NCBI RefSeq assembly: GCF_021277265.1
Contig: NZ_JAJSOH010000014.1
Location: 62,001-126,000 of the forward strand
DNA: 64,000 bases
Source: Kineosporia rhizophila
GTDB lineage: Bacteria > Actinomycetota > Actinomycetes > Actinomycetales > Kineosporiaceae
Direction: 5' to 3'
In this document: piece by piece, positions 1-7,471 of the stretch
Numbering within the stretch: the stretch's first letter is position 1
Layout of the letters: each line of letters starts with the position of its first letter
Notes under the pieces: generated by a model
What the model saw: only the letters and a program-made list of their open reading frames with translations
Told to the model about the DNA's origin: nothing
Database searches by the model: none
Position numbers and translations under genes: made by a program

Positions 1-159
1 CAGACGGCGGATCGTACGGGGATTGACGCGCAGGGCGGCGGCTGCGTCGGCGACAGGCATCTCTTTGTTGCGGCGGTCAGCGTAGTGAAGCTCCCTTGCA
101 GCCTTCAGCTGCCGTCCCACTGATCTGCGCTGGGTAGCAGCGCTCGCCCTTTGGGTCAT
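1..159 (-). CDS. XRE-family HTH regulator, DUF5753 type (N-terminus only)
   Basis: Only the first 53 or so codons lie in the window; the gene runs off the left edge. Reading the minus strand from ATG at 159 gives an Arg-rich start, then GRQLKAAREL, then an HTH-like stretch ADAAAALRVNPRTIRRL. This is the layout of actinomycete XRE regulators that carry a C-terminal DUF5753 domain and usually act with DUF397 or DUF6879 partners; a DUF6879-like gene does lie at 4213-4821. An in-frame ATG at 180 is an alternative start. A TACAAT hexamer ends 6 nt before the ATG at 159, so a leaderless transcript is possible. The DUF5753 part is not visible, so that assignment is inferred from the HTH alone. Confidence 0.5.
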   Translation of the reverse strand, partial: MTQRASAATQRRSVGRQLKAARELHYADRRNKEMPVADAAAALRVNPRTIRRL

Positions 160-279
160 ACACCCATTGTAATGGCGCATAGGGGAGGACATTTCGAGTA
201 GGACTTCGTGTCCACGGCAGTCGGCCCCAGACGGATTGCCGAGTTGTTCTGGACGGAACCAGCCACTGATGCTGGAGCC

Positions 280-313
280 ACTCACCTCGGTGAGTCCGGC
301 GTCCAAACGCCGG
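280..313. repeat. Two adjacent short hairpins in intergenic region
   Basis: ACTCACC (280-286) pairs with GGTGAGT (289-295). It is followed at once by CCGGCGT (296-302) and ACGCCGG (307-313) with a four-base loop. Both stems are perfect. With the larger hairpin at 415-450 they fill much of the 325-base gap between the XRE gene and the gene at 485. No convincing gene is seen in 160-484. Confidence 0.5.
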
Positions 314-414
314 TTTCCAGACCCGCCCACCGCGCTGCGAATCCCTCCCGCCCGCGCGGTGGGCGGCTGGAAGGTCGGATGGTTTCAGACGGGGAACAGC
401 CGGCCGCAATGGGC

Positions 415-450
415 GGAGTCGGTGCCCAGCCGATTCAGGGCACCGACTCC
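415..450. terminator. 12-bp perfect hairpin upstream of the gene at 485
   Basis: GGAGTCGGTGCC (415-426) pairs perfectly with GGCACCGACTCC (439-450) around a 12-base loop. There is no T-run. It lies 34 bases before the start at 485, so it could be an attenuator or leader structure as well as a factor-independent terminator. Confidence 0.45.
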
Positions 451-484
451 GTCCTAAGTCCGACGAACACGAAAGCACGGGGGT

Positions 485-817
485 ATGAGCATGCGCGAGG
501 TGCAGCATCCGGAAGATCATCCGTGGGTGACGACATCTGTGGTGGACGAGGAAGCGATCGATCACGAGCGCATCGTCGGCATCGTTGCTGTCACTGGGGA
601 GACGGTGAGCGTGCGCATCGCCCAGCGAGTCGACTTTGACCTGCTCACCGAGCCCATCGGTATCCGCGTCAGCCCGCCTCGGATCACGTTGGGCGGCACG
701 TTCGAGATGACGGTTGCCCAGGCTGCGGAGATGGCCGAACGCCTGGGAGAAGCGGTGTCTCGGGCGGAGCGACTGCCCGGGACGGTTCAGAGGCCCCGCC
801 TGGTGGCCACAACATGA
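485..817 (+). CDS. Hypothetical protein, 110 aa
   Basis: I do not recognise this family. It is a soluble acidic protein of 110 residues with no signal peptide or membrane segment. The middle looks like beta strands (residues ~25-75) and the end is a helix (TVAQAAEMAERLGEAVSRAE) like the closing helix of small actinomycete proteins found near XRE regulators. ATG AGC ATG offers two starts two codons apart, with a G-rich stretch before the first. It points toward the GNAT end of the NLR operon (873) and lies between that operon and the XRE gene. Codon third positions are GC-rich, which supports coding. Confidence 0.55.
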   Translation: MSMREVQHPEDHPWVTTSVVDEEAIDHERIVGIVAVTGETVSVRIAQRVDFDLLTEPIGIRVSPPRITLGGTFEMTVAQAAEMAERLGEAVSRAERLPGTVQRPRLVATT

Positions 818-872
818 TTGATCAGGCTCCGAACGAGATCCTTGCCGTCTGCCCGCATGTTGGCCGGAAACC

Positions 873-1826
873 TCACTGCGGTGTTCGTCTCCAGGTGGTC
901 AGCATCGGGCGATAGCCCGCCTCCGCCCACAGTGGCCCGGCTAGTGGATTGTGCACGGTGTGGTGCAGCATTGCGGCCCGGATGGCGTTCTTGTTCAGTA
1001 CGTCATGTGCCGCCGCGATCAAACTGCGCCCCACCGACTGGCCTCGGGCCTCAGGGTCGACGTAAAGCCGCGAGAGGTACCCCGACGGTCCTACGGATGT
1101 CTGGCTCTCGATCCAGGCATTGTGCGGCAACTGCCCATGTATGAAGCCAACCGGCCGGCTGGCGCTTTCCGCGACCAAGACGAAGTCTGTCTCGCTGCCC
1201 AGTACTAGGGTCAGCTCAGCCAGTAGATGAGTGCGCAGATTCGCTCGGTCAGGCAGAGCTCCCAGCTGTACCTCGAACTGATGCAAGCGCTCGGCCCGGT
1301 CGGTCAGCCAGTCCACGTCGTCCAGGCCAGCGGGTCGCACCCGGTGCCGGGTCGCCTGGTCGTCTCGCCGGCCCGCAAGCGCTGTCCGCATGACCAGGGA
1401 GGTCACGGGAGCGAATCCGAGCCGCAGCAGCGGCGCGGCGCACATGATGTCCCGGCTGGGCCACGTAAGCAGGAGAGCCACGTCGTGATCTGAGCTTGGG
1501 ATCGGCTGGATGTCACTCAGGAGTTGCTCGACAACTTCGCCGAACACCCTGGCCGGAGCTGGCCCGGCAACGCGCACGTCGAGGATGTAGCGATGTAGGG
1601 CACCCCAGATGGCTTCGTAGGAGTCGGCCCCGAAGTGGAGCTGTTTGTATGTCCCAACCGCGTGATTGCCAGACTCATCCTGCACGTAGAGCGTGTGCTG
1701 CTGCGACGGCTTCTGCCCAGACGCTGTTCGGGCGTCGATGTGCTGCATTCGGTCGTTGTGGGCGCTTACCAGCTCGGTCAGTTCAGTCACGTCGATCACT
1801 CTTGTGCTGAGCGGGTTATCGATCAT
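873..1826 (-). CDS. GNAT-family N-acetyltransferase
   Basis: A 317-residue protein whose C-terminal half holds a GNAT fold. Acetyl-CoA motif A is clear: YLSRLYVDPEARGQSVGRSL, with the expected beta strand and the Q/R-x-x-G-x-G/S loop; a motif B-like stretch AGPLWAEAGYRPM lies near the end. The N-terminal half (to about residue 160) looks like a second, degenerate GNAT-like unit, as in tandem-GNAT proteins. It is the last gene of a minus-strand operon: its ATG overlaps the stop of the NLR gene (ATGA, 1823-1826), so the two are translationally coupled. The substrate is unknown. Coupling to an NLR raises the possibility of a modifying or accessory role, but that is inference. Confidence 0.8.
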   Translation of the reverse strand: MIDNPLSTRVIDVTELTELVSAHNDRMQHIDARTASGQKPSQQHTLYVQDESGNHAVGTYKQLHFGADSYEAIWGALHRYILDVRVAGPAPARVFGEVVEQLLSDIQPIPSSDHDVALLLTWPSRDIMCAAPLLRLGFAPVTSLVMRTALAGRRDDQATRHRVRPAGLDDVDWLTDRAERLHQFEVQLGALPDRANLRTHLLAELTLVLGSETDFVLVAESASRPVGFIHGQLPHNAWIESQTSVGPSGYLSRLYVDPEARGQSVGRSLIAAAHDVLNKNAIRAAMLHHTVHNPLAGPLWAEAGYRPMLTTWRRTPQ

Positions 1827-4213
1827 CGGATGAGAGCATGCGCTTCCGCGCGCAGGTTCAGGGCGCGCGGATCATGGAAATTGTCCAGCAGTTCCACGGC
1901 ATCATTGATGTGCGTACGGGCTTCCACCTGTTGCCCGTCAGCAACCCGCTCGCGGGCGAGGTGAACGAGGGCGCCGGCCAAGGCCCATCGGTCCTGGCTC
2001 TCGCGATAGAGGGCGATCGCCATACGGAGAAACTTGCTGGCATCCTGTGGCCGCTCCAGGGCGGAGTACGCCTCCCCGGCGCAGACGTACGCTGCTGCCT
2101 CTCGGGTGCGGTCACCGATCTGCCGCTGTATGACCGCTGACTGCTGGGCCACCACCAAGGCCTGCCCGGGATCGCCGAGTGCGACTTGAATGCGGGCCAT
2201 TTCGAGCTGCCAGAAGGCTCCCCAGGCGACGAGTCCGTCCTCGTGGGCGATGTCGAGAGCCTGCTGAACGGTGCCCAGAGCTGTTTCCGTCTGACCGAGT
2301 TCCCGCTGCGTCATGGCCAGGAAAAACAGTGCATTGCCCTCGTAGGGGCGGTCTTGCACTTCGCGGCTGATCCGCACCGCTTCGGTAAGGTGCTCGGCCG
2401 CCGCTTCCAGGTCGCCTCGGTCCTGCAGCGCCATCCCTAGATTTGCCAACTGCAGAGACTCGCGCCGACGATCGTTCAGACCTCGGAAAATTTCTCGCGC
2501 GTCGTCGAACCACCTGCTTGCCTCGGAAAGGCTGCGGCGGCGCCATGCCAGCAGCCCCAGGGCGTTGGCTGCGACCCCCTCACCGTAGGAGTCGCCGATC
2601 TGGCGGCGCAGGTCGAGCGCCTGACGGTGGTGCAGTTCCGCCTTTTCCAGCCGATGCGATTGCAGATACGCCTTGCCCAGGCTGTCGTGCATCTCAGCCT
2701 GGGCGTTCCGGTCCTGCAGGGTCACGGCCGAGGTCAGGCCGATGGTTGCGGTAGCAATCCAGTCCTGGAAAGGATTTCGGGTCACATAGACGCTGCGCAG
2801 CAGTGCTGCGGTACGCCAGGCCACGTCGTGGTGGCCGCTGGCTGCTGCTGCGCGCACGACGGCGACCAGGTTGGTCTTCTCCCGCTCGAACCACTGCGTC
2901 GCCGCGTCGCGGTCTGCCGGTGTTTCGCGGACCAGATCGGCCGGAGGCTCTGGCAGGACGACCGGCCGGTCGAACGGGGCGAGAACCGTGACGACGTGCG
3001 CCAAGGTGAACTGGTAATAGTTCAGCACTCGCGCCACAGCGTCATCCCTGGCCTCCTCGTCCTCGTAGTGAATGGCCTGCTGAGCTGCGTAGATACGCAG
3101 GAGATCGTGGAACTGGAACCGACCGTGGGTCGGTTGCTCAAGGACGTGGGATCCGGTGAGAACGTCGAGAAGTTGCCGGGCCTGCGACAGACTGATCGCT
3201 GCGAGTGCGGATGCAGCCGCTGCGGAGAAGTCCGGTCCCGGGTGCAGACCCAACAGGCGGAAGAGTCTTGCCGCTGCCTCGGAAAGGCCCCGATAGGACC
3301 ATGCGAAGACCGTGCGTACGGCGTCGGATTCCTCGTCCGATTCGGCGGTCAGTGCGTCCCAGAGGCCCGAGTCGTCACGCAGGTCGGCGATCAGCTCGTC
3401 CAAAGGCATCATGGGCCGGCTGGCTGCCCGCTCGGCGGCGATCCGTAGAGCCAATGGCAGGCGGGCACACAGGCCGGCCAACTCGGCCAGAGCCTGCTCG
3501 CTGTCGGGCGTTCGGTACCCCGAGGTGACGACCCGGAGAAGACGGACGGCATCGTGTTCTGCGAGGACGTCCAGAGCCAGCCGTTGCGCCCCGTCGCGGG
3601 CAACCAGGCCCGAGAATCGATGGCGGCTGGTGACCAGGACCAGGCACTGAGTATTGCCCGGTAGTAGAGGGCGTACCTGCCCGACAGTAGCCGCGTTGTC
3701 CAGGACGATCAGTACACGCCGTTCTGCCAGCGTTGTGCGGAACAGAGCCGCGCGATCTTCGAGATGGACCGGAATGCTGGCAGGAGGAACAGATAGCGCT
3801 CTCAGGAAATTCTCGAGCGCCTGTTCTGCGGTGACCGGCTGGCCCGGGTCGTACCCGCGCAGGTTCACGTAGAGCTGGCCGTCGGGAAAATGACTGCGAA
3901 CGCTGTGAGCCCAGTGCAAAGCCAAGGAAGTTTTTCCGACCCCTGCGGTGCCCGTGATCACATAGAGCCCGCTGGTGGACGAACTGCTGAGCTCTTGCCG
4001 TAGGACCGCGTCCAGCACACGTACTTCGCTCGTGCGGTTGACGAATCCAGCGACGTCACCCGGCAGCTGCCGAGGGACCGTTCGCTGTGATTCTCGCTCT
4101 GCGTGGAAATGGATGCCGCCATGAACATTGCGGGCCTGCACCACGTCGTGGGCCGAGCCGGAGAGGTGTGCAGCACTTTCCCCATGATGGGGCTGATCGG
4201 GCGGACGCGTCAT
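1823..4213 (-). CDS. NB-ARC/TPR NLR-type ATPase with N-terminal amyloid-like motif
   Basis: A 796-residue STAND protein. Residues 24-36 read VVQARNVHGGIHF, a short motif of the RHIM/PP-like (BASS3-type) amyloid-signalling class. Next comes an NB-ARC ATPase: Walker A GTAGVGKT at 88-95, Walker B RRVLIVLDN near 166-173, an LVTSRHR sensor, an LPLALRIAAERAA (GLPL-like) motif, then a winged-helix segment with LLGLHPG and FQFHDLLRIYA. From about residue 450 the protein is TPR-like helical repeats, the usual ligand-sensing part. Unlike AfsR it has no DNA-binding domain. The ATG overlaps the stop of the DUF6879-like gene (TGATG) and its own stop overlaps the GNAT start. The matching motif in the divergent gene at 5317 suggests that the two proteins work together. 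Sensing and killing functions are inferred. Confidence 0.85.
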   Translation of the reverse strand: MTRPPDQPHHGESAAHLSGSAHDVVQARNVHGGIHFHAERESQRTVPRQLPGDVAGFVNRTSEVRVLDAVLRQELSSSSTSGLYVITGTAGVGKTSLALHWAHSVRSHFPDGQLYVNLRGYDPGQPVTAEQALENFLRALSVPPASIPVHLEDRAALFRTTLAERRVLIVLDNAATVGQVRPLLPGNTQCLVLVTSRHRFSGLVARDGAQRLALDVLAEHDAVRLLRVVTSGYRTPDSEQALAELAGLCARLPLALRIAAERAASRPMMPLDELIADLRDDSGLWDALTAESDEESDAVRTVFAWSYRGLSEAAARLFRLLGLHPGPDFSAAAASALAAISLSQARQLLDVLTGSHVLEQPTHGRFQFHDLLRIYAAQQAIHYEDEEARDDAVARVLNYYQFTLAHVVTVLAPFDRPVVLPEPPADLVRETPADRDAATQWFEREKTNLVAVVRAAAASGHHDVAWRTAALLRSVYVTRNPFQDWIATATIGLTSAVTLQDRNAQAEMHDSLGKAYLQSHRLEKAELHHRQALDLRRQIGDSYGEGVAANALGLLAWRRRSLSEASRWFDDAREIFRGLNDRRRESLQLANLGMALQDRGDLEAAAEHLTEAVRISREVQDRPYEGNALFFLAMTQRELGQTETALGTVQQALDIAHEDGLVAWGAFWQLEMARIQVALGDPGQALVVAQQSAVIQRQIGDRTREAAAYVCAGEAYSALERPQDASKFLRMAIALYRESQDRWALAGALVHLARERVADGQQVEARTHINDAVELLDNFHDPRALNLRAEAHALIR
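4106..4144 (-). other. Amyloid-signalling-like motif, NLR side
   Basis: Encodes NLR residues 24-36, VVQARNVHGGIHF. It shares V-V-Q-A-R, then G-G-I and F at identical spacing with the last 13 residues of the protein encoded at 5317-5685. In known bacterial NLR pairs such motifs seed templated amyloid contact between receptor N-terminus and effector C-terminus. Confidence 0.65.
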
Positions 4214-4821
4214 CAGGGCTGCCGACGGGCCGCCAGGGCTGGGTGACGGGCCGCGTACTGCGCAATGTCTTCGCCCATGCTGTAAAGCTCCTGGATGAGA
4301 TCACGCGCCGATGCGACCTGGTCCGGCTGGGAGTAGCGGATCCCGCCCTCCTGAAGGCCGTCGTCGTTGTAGAGCAGTTCGTACATCACGTCGTCACCCA
4401 AGGTGACCAACTCGGGAAGCACCTGGCCCGTCTCGTACTCGGCAAGGTCGCCTGCATCGATGACCCTGGTGTGACCGCCCAGTTCATGGCGCAGACGCAG
4501 CAGTTGCAGCTCCCAGCGCATGTAGTCGCTCAGCGGTTCCTGTACGACGCGAATACGCCAGGTCTCGAAACCGTGGGCGCGCATCTTGCTGTAGTGCTGA
4601 GTCAGCGCTTCACGCCGCTGGTCGAGCAGGGCCATGGCCTCCTGCCAGTTCCCGCGGGAGAACGCAACCCAGCTGTCGTCGCCAGGCTCCTGAAAATGCT
4701 GTAGGCGCTCAAGCTTCCAGAAGCCCTCAGTGCCGATACGCCAGAAATGATCGTCGAAGTCGGACCAGTAGGCGTCTCCCAGAAGTCTTTCGCCCGCAGT
4801 TATTTTGGACAGATCAAGCAT
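4213..4821 (-). CDS. DUF6879-like protein
   Basis: A 202-residue soluble protein that matches the DUF6879 pattern as I remember it: an early FWKLERLQHF segment, a helix with RGNW, then an ETWRIRVVQEPLSDYMRWEL block (residues ~88-107), and a closing part with a DVMYELLYNDDG motif. Such proteins are common in Streptomyces-like genomes beside XRE/DUF5753 regulators; their function is unknown. It is the second gene of the operon. Its ATG overlaps the previous gene by 8 bases, and its stop forms TGATG with the NLR start, so co-translation with the NLR is expected. It may be a regulator or partner of the NLR, which is inference. Confidence 0.7.
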   Translation of the reverse strand: MLDLSKITAGERLLGDAYWSDFDDHFWRIGTEGFWKLERLQHFQEPGDDSWVAFSRGNWQEAMALLDQRREALTQHYSKMRAHGFETWRIRVVQEPLSDYMRWELQLLRLRHELGGHTRVIDAGDLAEYETGQVLPELVTLGDDVMYELLYNDDGLQEGGIRYSQPDQVASARDLIQELYSMGEDIAQYAARHPALAARRQP

Positions 4822-5107
4822 CCGGGATGTCCGCCTTCGCTGCCCTGGCCATCCCCCTGGGAATCACGACCAGCCGCTCGCCCGCGCCTACACTCACGCC
4901 GTCCGGCAGACGCGCAGCGTAGTGGTCGGTCAGATCGCGACCGATGACCACCACATCGCCGTTGTCCAGTTCCCAGAGATCCGGGCAACCGCCTTCACCA
5001 CCGCTGCCTGTTTCGCCTGGTCCTCGGCCGCTACCCGGATCGGTCGGAGCGATTCCCAGTCGGCGGGAGAATGAGGCATCTGGGTCTGGCCGCCACACGT
5101 TTTCCAC
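4814..5107 (-). CDS. Small acidic protein accompanying DUF6879
   Basis: A 97-residue protein with a GTG start at 5107, preceded by GGGGG 6 bases upstream. The core CPDLWELDNGDVVVIGRDLT resembles companions of DUF6879 proteins in actinomycetes, where the pair is usually adjacent or overlapping, as here (8-base overlap). The end, GAGERLVVIPRGMARAAKADIPD, also fits that family by memory. It has no signal peptide or membrane segment. It is the first gene of the four-gene NLR operon, so the promoter should lie in 5108-5316, facing the promoter of the divergent effector-like gene. The biochemical role is unknown. Confidence 0.65.
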   Translation of the reverse strand: MENVWRPDPDASFSRRLGIAPTDPGSGRGPGETGSGGEGGCPDLWELDNGDVVVIGRDLTDHYAARLPDGVSVGAGERLVVIPRGMARAAKADIPDA

Positions 5108-5316
5108 GATGAACCCCCGGGCGCGTCAGTAGGCGAGTGCCGGGACAAGGTTAACGGCCGGTCCGGGGAAAGGTCCATCACGATGCAGCGAGCTGGTGCT
5201 TGCTTGAGATTCCCAGGTAACTGCCGCAGATGACTGTTCAGCAACCCTTCGGCCCTGGCGAGCGTCGAGGTAACCTCAGCCTGGACGCAGGAGGCTACTG
5301 GCCAGGAGGTGGGCGC

Positions 5317-5685
5317 ATGCTGGAGGTCCTGAACCCGGAGCAGGCTTTGCCACTGCTGCAGGGATTGGCCAATGGAGCCCTCGGAGAAGCCGGTAGGCAA
5401 GCCTGGCAGGCGCTGGGGCAGCTCATTCGAGGTAAACGACCTGCCGCAGAAGACGGGGCAAGCACCGAGGTGGCTCTGCCCGAAGGTGCGGAACTTCCGT
5501 CGCTCGTCGACCACCTGAACACCTGGGCCGCGCAGGATCCGTCTTTTGCAGCGGCGCTGCACTCTTGGTGGCAGAATACAGCCCCACTGCGTGTTTCCCA
5601 GGACAGCGTCACGAACACAGTGGACGGCACTGTCTCAGGTCATGTGGTTCAGGCCCGTGACATCTCAGGCGGGATCTCGTTCTGA
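5317..5685 (+). CDS. Effector-like helical protein with C-terminal amyloid motif
   Basis: A 122-residue protein when started at ATG 5317, chosen because AGGAGGT sits 6 bases upstream (5304-5310); an in-frame ATG at 5230 has no such site. Residues 1-35 look like an amphipathic, Gly/Ala/Leu-rich helix pair (LLQGLANGALGEAGRQAWQ), followed by a basic patch (IRGKR), an acidic linker and a second helical block ending in WW. The C-terminus is a Ser/Thr/Val-rich stretch finishing in VVQARDISGGISF, nearly identical to NLR residues 24-36. Small helical domains with a terminal motif of this kind are typical membrane-perturbing effectors (Bell/HeLo-like) fired by an NLR partner. The family and toxicity are inferred; the motif match is directly visible. 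Confidence 0.7.
   Translation: MLEVLNPEQALPLLQGLANGALGEAGRQAWQALGQLIRGKRPAAEDGASTEVALPEGAELPSLVDHLNTWAAQDPSFAAALHSWWQNTAPLRVSQDSVTNTVDGTVSGHVVQARDISGGISF
5644..5682 (+). other. Amyloid-signalling-like motif, effector side
   Basis: Encodes the last 13 residues, VVQARDISGGISF, just before the stop. Compared with the NLR motif the differences are D/N, I/V, S/H and S/H, all at the variable positions of this motif class. Confidence 0.65.
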
Positions 5686-5878
5686 TCTTGGGCCTCTTCG
5701 CCTCGCCGTAGTGCCAGGGCCTGACTCACCCCTGAGACGTACCGGCGGCCCACCCCCGACGAGACGGATGTCCGCCGGGCCAGTAGCGATGTGTCCGGAC
5801 CGCTTCCGGCGCAGGCTCGGCTCAGCCATCATGAGGCGTGCACCGCTCGGTGCCACCCAGCGTCTGAAAGGCCCTCAC

Positions 5879-6583
5879 GTGCGTCGTCCCGCTTCCCTCG
5901 TCCTCGCACTGGCGGCCGTCCTCGCGTCCTCGACGATCGGCATGAGTTCGGCCCAGGCCAGCCAGGCCAGCAGCAAGTCTCCGGAAGTGACCAGCGCGGC
6001 CGCTCGCACGACCACCGGCAAGGCGTTGCTGGGCAAGCTCAAGGTGCGGGCCGTGCACCGGGGCGGCTACAAGCGGGACAAGTTCGGCGAGGACTGGCTC
6101 GACGTGAACGACGACTGTCAGAACACCCGGTCCGAGGTGTTGCAGCGCGACTCCAAGGTCAAGGTCACCTTCTACTCCGCCAGCCAGTGCGCGGTGCTGA
6201 CCGGGCGCTGGACGTCCCCGTACGACGGCCGCACCTGGACCGATGCCCGGAAGCTGGAAATCGACCACGTGGTGGCCCTCAGCGAGGCCTGGAAGTCCGG
6301 CGCCTCGAAGTGGAAGAAGGCCAAGCGTCTCAGCTACGCCAACGACCTGGGCTACGGCTGGACGCTCAAGCCGGTCACTCGCAGCGTCAACCAAGAGAAG
6401 GTCGACCAGGATCCCGCCGAGTGGATGCCGGACAAGAACCAGTGCACGTACGCCCGGCAGTGGGTGGCGATCAAGTACCGGTGGGGCCTGAGTGTCGACA
6501 CCGGCGAGAAGCGCAAGCTGGCGAAGCTCCTGTCCGGAGATTGTGGGCGCATGAAGATGAAGGCTCCGGCCCGGGTTAAGTAG
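5879..6583 (+). CDS. Secreted HNH-family endonuclease (DUF1524/GmrSD-C type)
   Basis: A 234-residue exported nuclease. GTG at 5879 is preferred because GAAAGG lies 7 bases upstream and the product starts with an ideal signal peptide (VRRPASLVLALAAVLASS, ending SSAQA). ATG at 5831 is an in-frame alternative. The mature part has DDCQNTRSEVL, then CAVLTGRW, then the catalytic block LEIDHVVALSEAWKSGA (HNH His in IDHVV), YANDL, and S-V-N-x-x-K-x-x-x-D-P-A-E-W-MP, the end of the HNH module. Such proteins degrade DNA outside the cell, often for nutrient scavenging. It stands alone, downstream of the effector-like gene. Confidence 0.85.
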   Translation: MRRPASLVLALAAVLASSTIGMSSAQASQASSKSPEVTSAAARTTTGKALLGKLKVRAVHRGGYKRDKFGEDWLDVNDDCQNTRSEVLQRDSKVKVTFYSASQCAVLTGRWTSPYDGRTWTDARKLEIDHVVALSEAWKSGASKWKKAKRLSYANDLGYGWTLKPVTRSVNQEKVDQDPAEWMPDKNQCTYARQWVAIKYRWGLSVDTGEKRKLAKLLSGDCGRMKMKAPARVK

Positions 6584-6662
6584 TTAATCTGCAGCTGGCC
6601 AGCTCGGTCTGTTCAGCAGCGGCTGCGTCTCGCTCACCAGGCTTCGGCGGCTTCGTGCGCTC

Positions 6663-6743
6663 TGCAAGCGTGCAGTGTCGTACCTGCCAACTGAGCACGC
6701 CGGGTCGGCGGCGAAGTTCACCGTCGTGGCGAAGAAGTCATGA
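6663..6743 (+). pseudogene. 3' remnant of a duplicate of the secreted-protein gene at 13823
   Basis: The last 27 codons here, from TGC at 6663 to TGA at 6741, match the end of the gene at 13823-14401 almost residue for residue: SYLPTEHAGSAAKFTVVAKK against TYLPAEHAGPAAKFTVVAKK, with DNA identity to match. Nothing upstream of 6663 is similar and no start codon or signal peptide is present, so the 5' part was lost. It lies just before the strong terminator at 6760. Confidence 0.75.
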
Positions 6744-6759
6744 CCTCAAGCACCAACTG

Positions 6760-6797
6760 CGAACGGCGCACCCTCCGACGGGAGGGTGCGCCGTTCG
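6760..6797. terminator. Strong bidirectional terminator
   Basis: CGAACGGCGCACCCTCC (6760-6776) and GGAGGGTGCGCCGTTCG (6781-6797) form a perfect 17-bp stem with a four-base loop. It lies between the plus-strand remnant and the end of the minus-strand lectin gene, so it can serve both directions. Confidence 0.85.
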
Positions 6798-6821
6798 TGC
6801 GAGCCCTGAGCTGAGGGCACC

Positions 6822-7382
6822 TCAGTGGTGCGTGCCCGCCGCCCATTTCACGCGCCAGTTGCGGTCGTAGATGACGACGTTACCGTCAGCCTGAACGGCC
6901 AGGCGGAAGCCCGGGTTCGGGCGTTGCCGCGTGTTCGAGGCCCACAACGGCTGGTGGTAGATGGCTCCCGCGCCGTAGTGGAAGGCGTACACCACGAGAT
7001 TACCGTCAGGCTGGAAACGCAGGTGATTGCTTCGCGCAAGCCAGGGTACCTTGGTCTTGGAAGCCCAGCGCGGCCGGTTGTTCTCGTCGTAGATGACCAG
7101 GTTCCCGTCTCGCTGCATGCGCAAAGAAGCCTTGCCGATCTGGCAGGCCTGGCCTTCATGAAGATAGAAGTCCGGCGAGATCAGGAACATGCGCACGCCA
7201 CGCCAGGTTGTTGTCGGTTGTCTGTGGCAGCTTGCCGAGTAGCCGGCGGCGACCCGGGCCGGCGCAGCCTGAGCTGAACTCGACACCCCCAGCCCTCCGG
7301 CCAGAGCCACGGCCAGGAGCACTGCGGAAATACCCCGCATGCGTGGGAAACGCCCTGCCAAGCCTTGCATTCCGAGTTTCAC
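6822..7382 (-). CDS. Secreted bulb-type (B-type) mannose-lectin-like protein
   Basis: A 186-residue exported lectin from GTG 7382, which has GAGAGG 6 bases upstream; the frame stays open to 7475 but without a comparable ribosome site. A signal peptide ends near SSSAQAAPA. The mature part carries three B-lectin repeats with the quadruplet-like signature Q-x-D-G-N-L/V-V-x-Y: MQRDGNLVIYD, FQPDGNLVVYA and VQADGNVVIYD, the usual three sites of the beta-prism II fold. The likely role is binding mannose or similar glycans outside the cell. It ends against the 6760 terminator. The FHA-like gene lies 89 bases upstream on the same strand. Confidence 0.85.
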   Translation of the reverse strand: MKLGMQGLAGRFPRMRGISAVLLAVALAGGLGVSSSAQAAPARVAAGYSASCHRQPTTTWRGVRMFLISPDFYLHEGQACQIGKASLRMQRDGNLVIYDENNRPRWASKTKVPWLARSNHLRFQPDGNLVVYAFHYGAGAIYHQPLWASNTRQRPNPGFRLAVQADGNVVIYDRNWRVKWAAGTHH

Positions 7383-7471
7383 TGTAGCCCTCTCGTTGAT
7401 CGGTTGGTGCCGTGACTTCAAGGTGACGGAGTCGGCCACCGATCGGTTAACAAGAGGTCTGAGGTAGGCGG

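Noticed and set aside
208-639. 143-codon plus-strand frame overlapping the 485 gene
   Set aside because: It crosses the hairpins, has an Arg/Gly/Pro-rich translation and no ribosome site; the frame from 485 has better coding character.
2627-3448. Plus-strand frame opposite the NLR gene
   Set aside because: No ribosome site or motif, while the minus strand codes for a full NB-ARC core.
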